This document shows positions 1-5,553 of a DNA stretch of 7,138 bases, piece by piece (position 1 is the first letter of the stretch; every line of letters begins with the position of its first letter). The stretch is from Treponema sp. (GTDB lineage: Bacteria > Spirochaetota > Spirochaetia > Treponematales > Breznakiellaceae), in the NCBI GenBank assembly GCA_031277045.1, contig JAISLX010000064.1, forward strand, positions 1 to 7,138, given 5' to 3'. The notes beneath the pieces are model-generated. The model saw nothing but the letters and a program-made list of their open reading frames with translations. It was not told where the DNA came from and searched no databases. A program made the translations under genes and the position numbers.

Positions 1-183
1 ATCAACATCGCCATGAAAACCTGGTGCGAACAGCGGAACATCACCTTCACCCGGTCCCGCTCCTACCATAAAAACGACAACTGCTATGTCGAACAGAAAA
101 ACGGGGACGTGGCCCGCAAGACCTCAGGCTGCGCCCGCTATACCAACGAAGAGGCTTTGGCGGCGGTGTACCGTTCCCTCGCC
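1..183 (+). pseudogene. C-terminal fragment of a DDE integrase-type transposase, cut by the contig edge and by a second element
   Basis: The frame is open from base 1 and reads INIAMKTWCEQRNITFTRSR, then KNDNCYVEQKNGDVARK. This is the distal part of the integrase catalytic core (rve-like, as in ISNCY/IS481-type transposases). The Glu of VEQKNG (codon 91-93) is in the place of the third catalytic acid of the DDE triad; the two Asp residues lie beyond the left edge. Family-like sequence runs through EEALAAVYRSLA, ending near base 183. Family members normally continue with a Pro/Leu/Tyr-rich tail, but here the sequence switches to a different transposase type. The frame stays open to a TGA at 262-264, which is fortuitous. 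There is no start in the window; the Met at base 13 is internal. It would be inactive as it stands. The family match is from memory of its motifs, not from an alignment. Confidence 0.83.
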
Positions 184-1193
184 ATGATGGGGCGGGCTGA
201 CATCCGGCTCGCGGACAAGTACCTGACCGGCCTGCTCTCCGGGAGAACGAAAACTTCGTGCTGACGGATTCAACCCATGTCATGAGCGCCTCGGATCGTT
301 TGGGGATAAACGCGAAAGGGTGTATAACGGGGCGGGGGATCTCGGGAAGCATTTCAGGCTGATGTGCCTGTTTCAGGCGAAGGTTTCCCGGCCGATCTAT
401 TACCGCCTTATCAACGGCAACATGACCGGCATATCCTGTATGTCTTTATATGTATCAAGGAAGTAGGCATCAGGCAGGCGGTATTTATCGCGGATAAAGG
501 GTTTTACGGCGAAAAGAACGTCAAAGCCCTGGATGCGCAAAACCTGTACTATCTGATACCCCTGCGCCGGAACAACCCGGCGATAGATTACCGGCCGGTA
601 TCCCGGAAGGGTTTCAAAAAGGCCGGGCGGTTTTTTATGTGGCAGGGGCGGATTATATGGTATTATCAGTACAAGCGAAACGGGAAAAGCCTGGCGACGT
701 ATATGGATGAACGGCTGCGGGCAGAAGAGGAAGAGGGTTATCTGGAGAGGATACCCACGCATCCTGAAGGATACAGCGAGGCGGGCTGTTATGAACGGCT
801 CAACCGCTTTGGAACGCTGACGCTTATATACCGTACTGAAACGCCGCAAACCGCCCAATACTTGTATGAAGCCTACAAACAACGGAACGAGATCGAAATG
901 ATGTTTGACAGCTATAAAACGTTTCTGAAAGCGGGCCTGCTTTATATGCAAGACCGGCACGTCCTTGAAGGCCGGCTTTTTGTTAATTTTCTGGCAATGC
1001 TGGGGTATTACCAATTATACAACCGGTTGCGAAAGGCCGGCCTGCTGGCGAAGGAGTCACCCAATGATATTATTGAGCCGGCAAAATCGATATATCAAGT
1101 GCGGATACAGGGCGAATGGAACCGGAGCGGGATAACCCAAAAGAAAAGAGCAGAAAATTGTTCGAAAAGTTAGAAATAAGCAGCTTAACTTGA
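184..1193 (+). pseudogene. Decayed IS4/IS1634-type transposase with four +2 frameshifts
   Basis: Read across frames, this is the catalytic and C-terminal part of an IS1634-like DDE transposase. It has FVLTDSTHV (first Asp, codon 267-269), AVFIADKGFYGEKN (second Asp) and YKQRNEIEMMFDSYK, which fits the IS4-superfamily Y-2-R-3-E-6-K signature with the third acid. The order is frame 1 (184-243), frame 3 (246-320), frame 2 (323-448), frame 1 (451-1146) and frame 3 (1149-1193). The restored end reads KLFEKLEISSLT followed by TGA at 1191-1193. Each break is an extra dinucleotide: 244-245, 321-322, 449-450 and 1147-1148. Removing those 8 bases leaves 1002 bases with no internal stop, so decay looks recent. 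The N-terminal domain is missing; the sequence starts about 28 residues before the first Asp, joined to an integrase fragment. The longest surviving open stretch begins near 364 and ends at 1173. No terminal inverted repeats were recognised. Confidence 0.83.
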
Positions 1194-1494
1194 GCGGAGT
1201 TAGGGATCAAATAGTGAATAAGAGCGACCGCCGCGTTTCCGGCTTCCGGTATTGCGCCAGATCATCGGGCAAATGGATAAAGCTTATACGGCGCCATTCG
1301 GCGCATATACTGGCGGGAAGCCCCGATGACGGGTTTATGGTGAGAAGGAAAGTATGGGAATCCCTGCGTAACTGTATGTTAAAGGCTCGCGGTAATCTTG
1401 ACATGGCGTCATGCTCCTTTGCAAAAATAATTGCACGATTATTGCACGATGCCTTTCGTTTCGGGTTTTTTTGATTTTTACGACCGATGGGGTT
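1194..1494. other. Intergenic stretch with no recognisable gene
   Basis: About 300 bases lie between the transposase remnant and the hairpin beyond the tRNA. A plus-strand open frame covers 1190-1474 (94 codons), but its translation is compositionally odd (rich in Arg, Ser and Cys), matches nothing I know, has no clear ribosome binding site and starts inside the transposase stop region, so I do not call it a gene. Small features seen are a GCGCC/GGCGC hairpin with a 4-base loop (1291-1304), an 11-base tandem repeat (1430-1451) and a T-run (1465-1472) with no GC-rich stem before it. It may contain the right end of the IS element plus old chromosomal spacer. Confidence 0.5.
1430..1451. repeat. 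Two-copy 11-bp tandem repeat
   Basis: ATTGCACGATT (1430-1440) is followed directly by ATTGCACGATG (1441-1451); ten of eleven bases match. The function is unknown. It is too short to be a CRISPR array or a minisatellite, and may be a simple duplication in non-coding DNA. Confidence 0.7.
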
Positions 1495-1529
1495 TGGCGT
1501 AATTCCTTACAGGATAAGGAGTTACGCCA
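1495..1529 (-). terminator. Strong 15-bp hairpin just beyond the tRNA 3' end (possible terminator)
   Basis: TGGCGTAATTCCTTA (1495-1509) pairs with TAAGGAGTTACGCCA (1515-1529) over all 15 positions, with one G-T pair and a 5-base loop (CAGGA). It starts 11 bases past the tRNA discriminator base in the minus-strand direction, a good place to end the tRNA transcript. No T-run follows it on the minus strand (the next bases are AACCCCATCG), so it is not a classic intrinsic terminator. It could instead stabilise a 3' end, depend on Rho, or be a dispersed repeat. The pairing is directly visible; the role is inferred. Confidence 0.45.
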
Positions 1530-1540
1530 CGCCCATTGTC

Positions 1541-1612
1541 AGCGGCTGAAGGGAGTCGAACCCTCGTCTCCAGCTTGGAAGGCTAGAGTAATAGCCGTTA
1601 TACGACAGCCGC
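1541..1612 (-). tRNA. tRNA-Gly (anticodon UCC)
   Basis: The minus strand folds as a complete cloverleaf. The 7-bp acceptor stem is GCGGCTG/CAGCCGC (1606-1612 with 1542-1548) and the discriminator is T (1541). The D arm is GTA/TAC, and the anticodon stem CTAGC/GCTGG has one G-T pair. The anticodon loop CTTCCAA gives anticodon TCC, reading GGA/GGG glycine codons. The T arm is GAGGG/CCCTT around TTCGACT, with a short variable loop. CCA is not encoded (GAC follows the discriminator), so it must be added by the CCA-adding enzyme. It lies 26 bases after the end of the MutY-like gene on the same strand and may be read from its own promoter or from the operon. Confidence 0.94.
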
Positions 1613-1620
1613 GCTGTTTT

Positions 1621-1650
1621 ATACTAGCCGGAAGTAAATCAAATCGTCAA
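1621..1650 (-). promoter_or_regulatory. Candidate sigma-70 promoter for tRNA-Gly
   Basis: On the minus strand TTGACG (1650-1645) is followed after 18 bases by TAGTAT (1626-1621). An overlapping TATAAA (1623-1618) is an alternative -10 with a longer spacer of 21. Transcription would begin within a few bases of the mature tRNA 5' end at 1612. The -35 hexamer lies within the last codons of the MutY-like gene, so the tRNA could have its own promoter embedded in the operon's end. This is a motif match only. Confidence 0.4.
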
Positions 1651-2481
1651 CTCCTCCCGAATCCGGTAGATTCCCCCGCGCTCAGCCACCAAGTGTTCTT
1701 TTTTCAGGGTCTCGAGTACCCGGTACAGGTCTTCCCGGCTGCCAAGACAGCCGCGTTCCAACAGGTCCGCCGCCGCCGTCTGCCCATCAAGGGCGAGGGT
1801 TTTAAGTACCGCCCCCCGAAGCTGCCGGAAGGATCCCTTAAACGGACTCTGCCGTGTATAGTGGGCGCTCCGGCGGTTCGGGTTGCCGGTAAGTTTTTTT
1901 AAGGCGGCCCCGTAATCCATAAGGGCGTAATACCATCCGCGGGGATTGGTCCGGTCAAGGCATGTTTTCAGGATGGGAATAAGTTCTTTGTCCTTTACTC
2001 CGGTTTTGTCCCTGAAAAAGAAATGCAAGAGCGCCGCGCGGATATTGGTTTCAATAAAAACCGCGGGAACATTATACGCGAAACAGGGCACCGCCCGGGC
2101 GGTATAGGGGCCTATGCCGGGAAGCTGTTCCAGTTCTTCCGGCTTGTCCGGTATCCTGCCGCCGTGTTTCGTGATAATTTCGCGGACGCAGTCTTTAAGG
2201 TGATAGCAGCGGCGGTTGTAACCCAGTCCATGCCACGCGCGCAGGGCCTCTTCCATAGACGCCTTGTCAAAATGCGCGAGGGACGGCCACTTCTCCATCC
2301 ACGCGGCCCAGTACCGGACAACCCGCGCTGTTTGTGTCTGCTGGAGCATAAATTCCGATACCAGCACTCCCCAGGGCCGGGTATCATTGCGCCAGGGAAA
2401 AACACGCCCGTTTTCTTTATAATGCGAGTAGACCGCGTCCTGAAAAACGGCAATATCCCCGGCTGAAACATCTATACTCAT
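1639..2481 (-). CDS. mutY: MutY-like A/G-specific adenine glycosylase (HhH-GPD), Fe-S-less variant
   Basis: This is a 280-residue DNA repair glycosylase of the HhH-GPD superfamily, expected to remove mispaired adenine opposite 8-oxoguanine or guanine in base-excision repair. Visible motifs are FPWR (28-31), SEFMLQQTQT with the general-acid Glu43, WHGLGYNRRCYHL (83-95) and the helix-hairpin-helix LPGIGPYTARAV (120-131). Tyr126 is MutY-like; endonuclease III has Lys there. ALMDYGA is at 186-192. Two points differ from classic MutY. The catalytic Asp position holds Glu144 (FIETNIR, 142-148), and the four-cysteine Fe-S loop after ALMDYGA is absent. There is no NUDIX-like C-terminal domain; residues from about 214 on look like a small winged helix (inferred). 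The start ATG overlaps the upstream stop as ATGA (4 bases), implying translational coupling. I believe similar FIETNIR proteins occur in other bacteria, so activity is plausible, but the substrate is unproven. Confidence 0.82.
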   Translation of the reverse strand: MSIDVSAGDIAVFQDAVYSHYKENGRVFPWRNDTRPWGVLVSEFMLQQTQTARVVRYWAAWMEKWPSLAHFDKASMEEALRAWHGLGYNRRCYHLKDCVREIITKHGGRIPDKPEELEQLPGIGPYTARAVPCFAYNVPAVFIETNIRAALLHFFFRDKTGVKDKELIPILKTCLDRTNPRGWYYALMDYGAALKKLTGNPNRRSAHYTRQSPFKGSFRQLRGAVLKTLALDGQTAAADLLERGCLGSREDLYRVLETLKKEHLVAERGGIYRIREELTI

Positions 2482-3062
2482 TTTTTACGCGGCCCTTCTC
2501 CGGCATTCGCGCTGTTGATGATAAGCTGAGCAATTTTACCGGGGCTGAGATCGTCCGTATCAATGATCAAATCCGCGAAGCCGTAATCATCATTGTCAAT
2601 CCGGTAAATTCGCAGATACCGTTCCCGGTCCTGGCGGTCCCGTTCAACGGTAAAGGCCGTTACGTCCTCCAGGTTTCCCCCTTCCCGCCTCAATATCCGT
2701 TCCGCCCTGGTCTTTGCCTGGGCGCGCAGATAAACTTTCAGATCCGCTTCCGGCAGCATCCATATTGCCAGCCGGGAACCCAAAACGCAGCCCTCCCCTT
2801 CCCGCGCCAGGGCGATCTGACGGCTGTCGACTTCCCGGTCCCAGCAATCGTCCCGGGAAGCCTTTTCCAAAACCTCTTCCAGGGTAATTCCCCGTTCTTC
2901 CGCCAGGCTCCTGAAGGTAAAATTAATAAGACGCAGGCCCATTTTTTCCGCAACCAGTCCGCTTACGGTCGTATTCCCGCAGCCGCTTTTCCCCGAGATA
3001 GCGATTCTAAAAGATTCACGCGCCTTGTCCCCGGACGCCGGCAAATTACCTCTATTCAACAT
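2478..3062 (-). CDS. Cytidylate kinase-like P-loop nucleoside-monophosphate kinase
   Basis: This 194-residue protein resembles the cytidylate kinase-like family (Cytidylate_kin2/AAA_33 type), which would phosphorylate CMP or dCMP with ATP in the cytoplasm. The nucleotide loop is GKSGCGNTT (24-32). The usual Walker A lysine before the Thr is Asn30, while Lys25 sits at an earlier loop position. Next come a substrate-side segment, INFTFRSLAEERGITLEEVL; GSRLAIWMLPEADLKVYLRA; a lid-like RAERILRREGG; and a CMP-kinase-like Arg/Asp motif (ERDRQDRERYLRIYRIDNDDY). The C-terminal strand FADLIIDT fits the fold. The ATG at 3062 has a strong Shine-Dalgarno GGGAGGAG (3077-3070) 7 bases away, inside the end of yicC, and overlaps that gene by 11 bases. 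The extra ~17 N-terminal residues before the first strand look unstructured. The substrate is uncertain; a nucleotide-binding protein without kinase activity is possible. Confidence 0.75.
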   Translation of the reverse strand: MLNRGNLPASGDKARESFRIAISGKSGCGNTTVSGLVAEKMGLRLINFTFRSLAEERGITLEEVLEKASRDDCWDREVDSRQIALAREGEGCVLGSRLAIWMLPEADLKVYLRAQAKTRAERILRREGGNLEDVTAFTVERDRQDRERYLRIYRIDNDDYGFADLIIDTDDLSPGKIAQLIINSANAGEGPRKK

Positions 3063-3918
3063 TGCGAAGCTCCTCCCTTACATTTTCCAGGGCGTTTTTC
3101 ATTTCCACCACCGCGCGGCTTACCTCGATCTGGGGCGCTTTGGAACCGATGGTGTTTATCTCCCGGTTCATTTCCTGGCTGAGGAAATCAAGCTTTTTCC
3201 CGGAGCCGGAATCCCGCCCCGCCTCCGCCCGGAATTCGGACAAATGCGACGTGAGCCGGGATATTTCTTCGGAAATTGTGTACTTCATCAGCAGAACCGC
3301 CGTTTCCGCGAGGATACGGTTTTCATCGATTCTGTCCCCAAGGAGTTCCAAAAAACGGCCGCGCAGATTTTCTTTTATAACGGTTTCAAGTTCTCCCGCA
3401 TGAAGAGCCACCTGCCGTAACGACGCCTCGATTACGTCAATTTGGGAAAGAATATGTTCCAGGGTATGCCGCCCTTCCCGAACCCGTTCCGCGCCGAAAA
3501 GATCCAGGGCCGTTTTCAGCGGCTCCTCGATTCGTTCCCAGTAACGGCCTTCGTCCCGCAGCCATTCTATTTCCAGCACTCCCTCCAAATTCATAAGGGT
3601 TTTAATATCAGGCTTTTCATCGGCACGCAAAATTCCGGCCAGGCTGCCGAACGCCGCCGCGTAAGCCGTTACGGCCTCGTGGTTTACCGTAACCGTAAAT
3701 GGGGCGTTTTGATCCCGGTAGCGCACCGTTACGTCAATCCTTCCGCGCGCGCAGACCGGGGTAATTAATTCCCGCATACGCTGTTCCAGCGGTGAAAAAT
3801 ACGGGGGAACAAAAAAATTAATCTCAAGAAAACGGCTGTTGTATCCCCGCAGTTCAACCGAAAGGCTGTAGAATTCTTCCCGCCGCTCCTGGCAGGCGTA
3901 GCCGGTCATGCTTCGCAT
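3052..3918 (-). CDS. yicC: YicC/YloC-family endoribonuclease
   Basis: This 288-residue protein is the usual length for the YicC family, whose members are cytoplasmic endoribonucleases; E. coli YicC is linked to small-RNA turnover. The N-terminal YicC domain opens with MRSMTGYACQE (1-11), then ELRGYNSRFLEI (22-33, the family's R-x-x-N-x-R-x-L block) and REL..ARGRIDV around 49-63. The C-terminal DUF1732-type domain ends with the hallmark LDFLSQEMNREINTIGSKA (about 243-261). All the conserved blocks are present, so it should be functional. The ATG at 3918 has GAGGGG (3932-3927) 8 bases upstream and overlaps murC by 13 bases. A second ATG at 3909 touches the murC stop as ATGA, but family members usually carry two or three residues before MTGY, favouring the first. 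The gene ends inside the start of the kinase-like gene (11-base overlap). Confidence 0.93.
   Translation of the reverse strand: MRSMTGYACQERREEFYSLSVELRGYNSRFLEINFFVPPYFSPLEQRMRELITPVCARGRIDVTVRYRDQNAPFTVTVNHEAVTAYAAAFGSLAGILRADEKPDIKTLMNLEGVLEIEWLRDEGRYWERIEEPLKTALDLFGAERVREGRHTLEHILSQIDVIEASLRQVALHAGELETVIKENLRGRFLELLGDRIDENRILAETAVLLMKYTISEEISRLTSHLSEFRAEAGRDSGSGKKLDFLSQEMNREINTIGSKAPQIEVSRAVVEMKNALENVREELRNVE
3070..3077 (-). promoter_or_regulatory. Strong Shine-Dalgarno for the kinase-like gene
   Basis: GGGAGGAG on the minus strand lies 7 bases before the ATG at 3062 and inside the last codons of yicC. It is the best ribosome binding site in the window, and it decides the start of the kinase-like gene and its overlap with yicC. 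Confidence 0.75.
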
Positions 3919-5417
3919 TGGCCGTTCCCCTCTTTTCCGCGATAGTAATTGTACAACTTTTCCCCCAGGGGCCAGTTGTTTCCCGCGCCCATAGTAATAA
4001 AAATATCCCCCGCCTTTAGCGCGTTTTTGACCGGTTCCTCAGCGTCCTCAGGCTCTTCAACGTAATAAACATTATCACTTTTTTCGCGGGTTTTCTCAAA
4101 CAGGACCCTGCCTGTAACGCCGCCAGAGTACTGTTCCCGCGCCGACGCGTATATTTTATGAAGAAACACAATATCCGCCTTTGTAAGGGATTCGGCAAAG
4201 GCGTCCAGCAGAGACGCTGTTCTGGTATAGGTGTGGGACATAAAACTCACAATGATTCGCCTGCCGGGATAAAACGCCCGCAGGCCGTCCAGCGTTACGG
4301 CGATTGCCGTGGGGTGATGAGCGTAATCGTCCATAAAAAGAACACCCCCCGCTTCCCCCAGAATCTCCTGGCGGCGTTTGGAACCGGCGAATTCTTCCAG
4401 CGCCTTCCTGACCTGTTCCCGCTTTTCCTCCGTCCAGCCGCTCCCCGCCGTTCCGTCGCCGAATTCCCCGGCAACCAGGGAGGATGTAAGGGCCAGGGCG
4501 GACGCGGCATTCAATGCCTCGTGCCGGCCGGGAATACGCAGCGTAAGTTCAGGCGGAAACCCCGCCAGCTTCAACTCCGCCCGCCCCCCCCCCGGAACCC
4601 GGTAGGAAAGAATCCGGTAGTCCCCTTCCGCCGTAAAGCCGTAAGGGACAAGGACCGGCGGGGAAGATTTGTTTTTAATTATCGCCGCCACTTCCCGCGC
4701 CCCCGGATCATCGGCGCAGTAAATAAGCTCCCCGTCAGGGGGCAGCAGCCCGCAGTATTCCACAAAAGCGTCCCGGATCGATTCGTAGGTTGGGTAGTAA
4801 TCCTGGTGGTCGCTTTCCACCGCGGTAAGAACGATTCTGCGGGGATGGAACGACAAAAAATGCCGCCGGTATTCACAGGTTTCCGCGATAAAATATTTGT
4901 TCCCCAAATTCAGCGTGGACCGGCTGTTAAAACCTTTAACGGCGCTTCCCGCGAGAACCTGGGCCGGAATTCCCGCGGCCCGGACAAGCTGGCCTGCCAG
5001 GGCGGTGGTGGTTGTTTTTCCATGCACCCCCGCGATACCCGAAGAATCAAAACGGCGCGAATAAAGCCCCAGCGCGTCGGTATATTTTATGATGGGTAAA
5101 CCGCGTTTCCGGGCTTCCGCCATTTCCGGGTTTCCCTCAAACGTGTAGGCCGCCGAATATATAACAAGATCAAAATCATCGCGGATATGGGAGGGGGAAA
5201 AACTTTCATAATACGGGATTCCCAAATCCGCAAGAATACTGCAGGTATAAAAAATACCGGCCTGATCGGAGCCGGACACGCGGAACCCCGAGCCTGACAG
5301 TAATTCCGCAAGGGCGCACATTCCGGTTCCCTTGATGCCGATAAAGTAAACTTTGGAACCGGGGGCCGCGAAGAATTCGGACCGGCTGAGCTTACCGTGA
5401 TCCATGATGGAAGCCAT
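3906..5417 (-). CDS. murC: UDP-N-acetylmuramate--L-alanine ligase
   Basis: MurC joins L-alanine to UDP-MurNAc using ATP, the first peptide step of peptidoglycan synthesis, in the cytoplasm. At 503 residues it is of normal to slightly long length. The domains are in order: an N-terminal Rossmann fold for UDP-MurNAc, YFIGIKGTGMCALAELL (24-40) and SGSD (48-51); the ATP loop GVHGKTTTT (130-138); the central block AETCEYRRHFLSFHP (178-192) with ESDHQDYYPTY (201-211); PGRHEALNA (296-304); and DDYAHHPT (363-370) opening the C-terminal domain. The central block differs from the textbook EADESD sequence but keeps its acids, and matches treponemal MurC as I remember it. A leftover acidic or coiled domain is not seen. 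The ATG at 5417 has GGAG 11 bases upstream (5432-5429); Met5 (5405) is an alternative without a site. It is the first gene of the four-gene operon, with its promoter probably in the folC intergenic region. Confidence 0.93.
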   Translation of the reverse strand: MASIMDHGKLSRSEFFAAPGSKVYFIGIKGTGMCALAELLSGSGFRVSGSDQAGIFYTCSILADLGIPYYESFSPSHIRDDFDLVIYSAAYTFEGNPEMAEARKRGLPIIKYTDALGLYSRRFDSSGIAGVHGKTTTTALAGQLVRAAGIPAQVLAGSAVKGFNSRSTLNLGNKYFIAETCEYRRHFLSFHPRRIVLTAVESDHQDYYPTYESIRDAFVEYCGLLPPDGELIYCADDPGAREVAAIIKNKSSPPVLVPYGFTAEGDYRILSYRVPGGGRAELKLAGFPPELTLRIPGRHEALNAASALALTSSLVAGEFGDGTAGSGWTEEKREQVRKALEEFAGSKRRQEILGEAGGVLFMDDYAHHPTAIAVTLDGLRAFYPGRRIIVSFMSHTYTRTASLLDAFAESLTKADIVFLHKIYASAREQYSGGVTGRVLFEKTREKSDNVYYVEEPEDAEEPVKNALKAGDIFITMGAGNNWPLGEKLYNYYRGKEGNGQCEA

Positions 5418-5553
5418 AAGGAATCATACTCCAGTCATTTCCCCTTTTGCAACTCATCCTGTTACCGGACGTATAAGCCAGCCGCAGGTGTTGTTCCGCA
5501 AACGCCTGTCCTTGCTTTGGGGCGGGAAAACATGCCATGATGCGGAACCGTTT
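5418..5553. promoter_or_regulatory. Divergent promoter region between murC and folC
   Basis: This 136-base gap separates the two start codons. On the plus strand TTGCAA (5447-5452) is followed by TATAAG (5472-5477) after 19 bases, or by GTATAA (5471) after 18, a fair promoter for folC with a leader of about 70 bases. The same bases read TTATAC on the minus strand (5476-5471) and could be the -10 of murC; the best upstream match is TTGCGG at 5501-5496, 19 bases away. The two promoters would then overlap and might compete. No operator, riboswitch or attenuator was recognised. Motif matches only. Confidence 0.4.

Larger units (their letters stand above)
1..1193 (+). mobile_element. Composite insertion-sequence debris at the contig end
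   Basis: Two transposase remnants of different families lie head to tail with a junction near base 183. Neither is complete: one lacks its start and tail, the other its N-terminal domain and its frame. This suggests one element inserted into or recombined with another, followed by decay. The contig begins inside the block, as expected when an assembly breaks at a repeated element. I could not identify terminal inverted repeats or target-site duplications for either remnant, so the outer limits are those of the recognisable coding sequence only. Confidence 0.7.

Noticed and set aside
244..450. Programmed ribosomal frameshifting to make one transposase from several frames
   Set aside because: Four shifts, all of the same +2 size, would be needed in one gene, with no slippery sequence plus pseudoknot arrangement. 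Known IS elements use one shift. Decay or an artefact is more likely.
1430..1451. CRISPR-like repeat
   Set aside because: Only two copies of 11 bases with no spacer and no cas genes nearby.
1190..1474. Open frame of 94 codons on the plus strand after the transposase
   Set aside because: It has no recognisable domain, no clear ribosome binding site and an odd composition, and it begins within the transposase stop region. Could be chance.
1452..1480. Intrinsic terminator on the plus strand at the T-run 1465-1472
   Set aside because: No GC-rich stem precedes the T-run; the bases before it (CTTTCGTTTCGGG) do not pair well.
1541..1612. tRNA-Gly as an attachment site for an integrated island covering the mobile debris
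   Set aside because: The tRNA 3' end points toward the debris, but no second copy of its 3' segment was found between 1 and 1540, and the integrase remnant is a DDE transposase type, not a tyrosine recombinase.
4158..5099. Long plus-strand open frame (313 codons) opposite murC
   Set aside because: It is the mirror of a clear murC on the other strand, rich in Arg, Pro and Gly with no domain; a typical shadow in GC-rich DNA.
5404..5553. N-terminal extension of folC from the ATG at 5404
   Set aside because: It overlaps the murC start and the likely promoters, the extra 50 residues do not resemble FolC, and a start at 5554 gives the usual family length.
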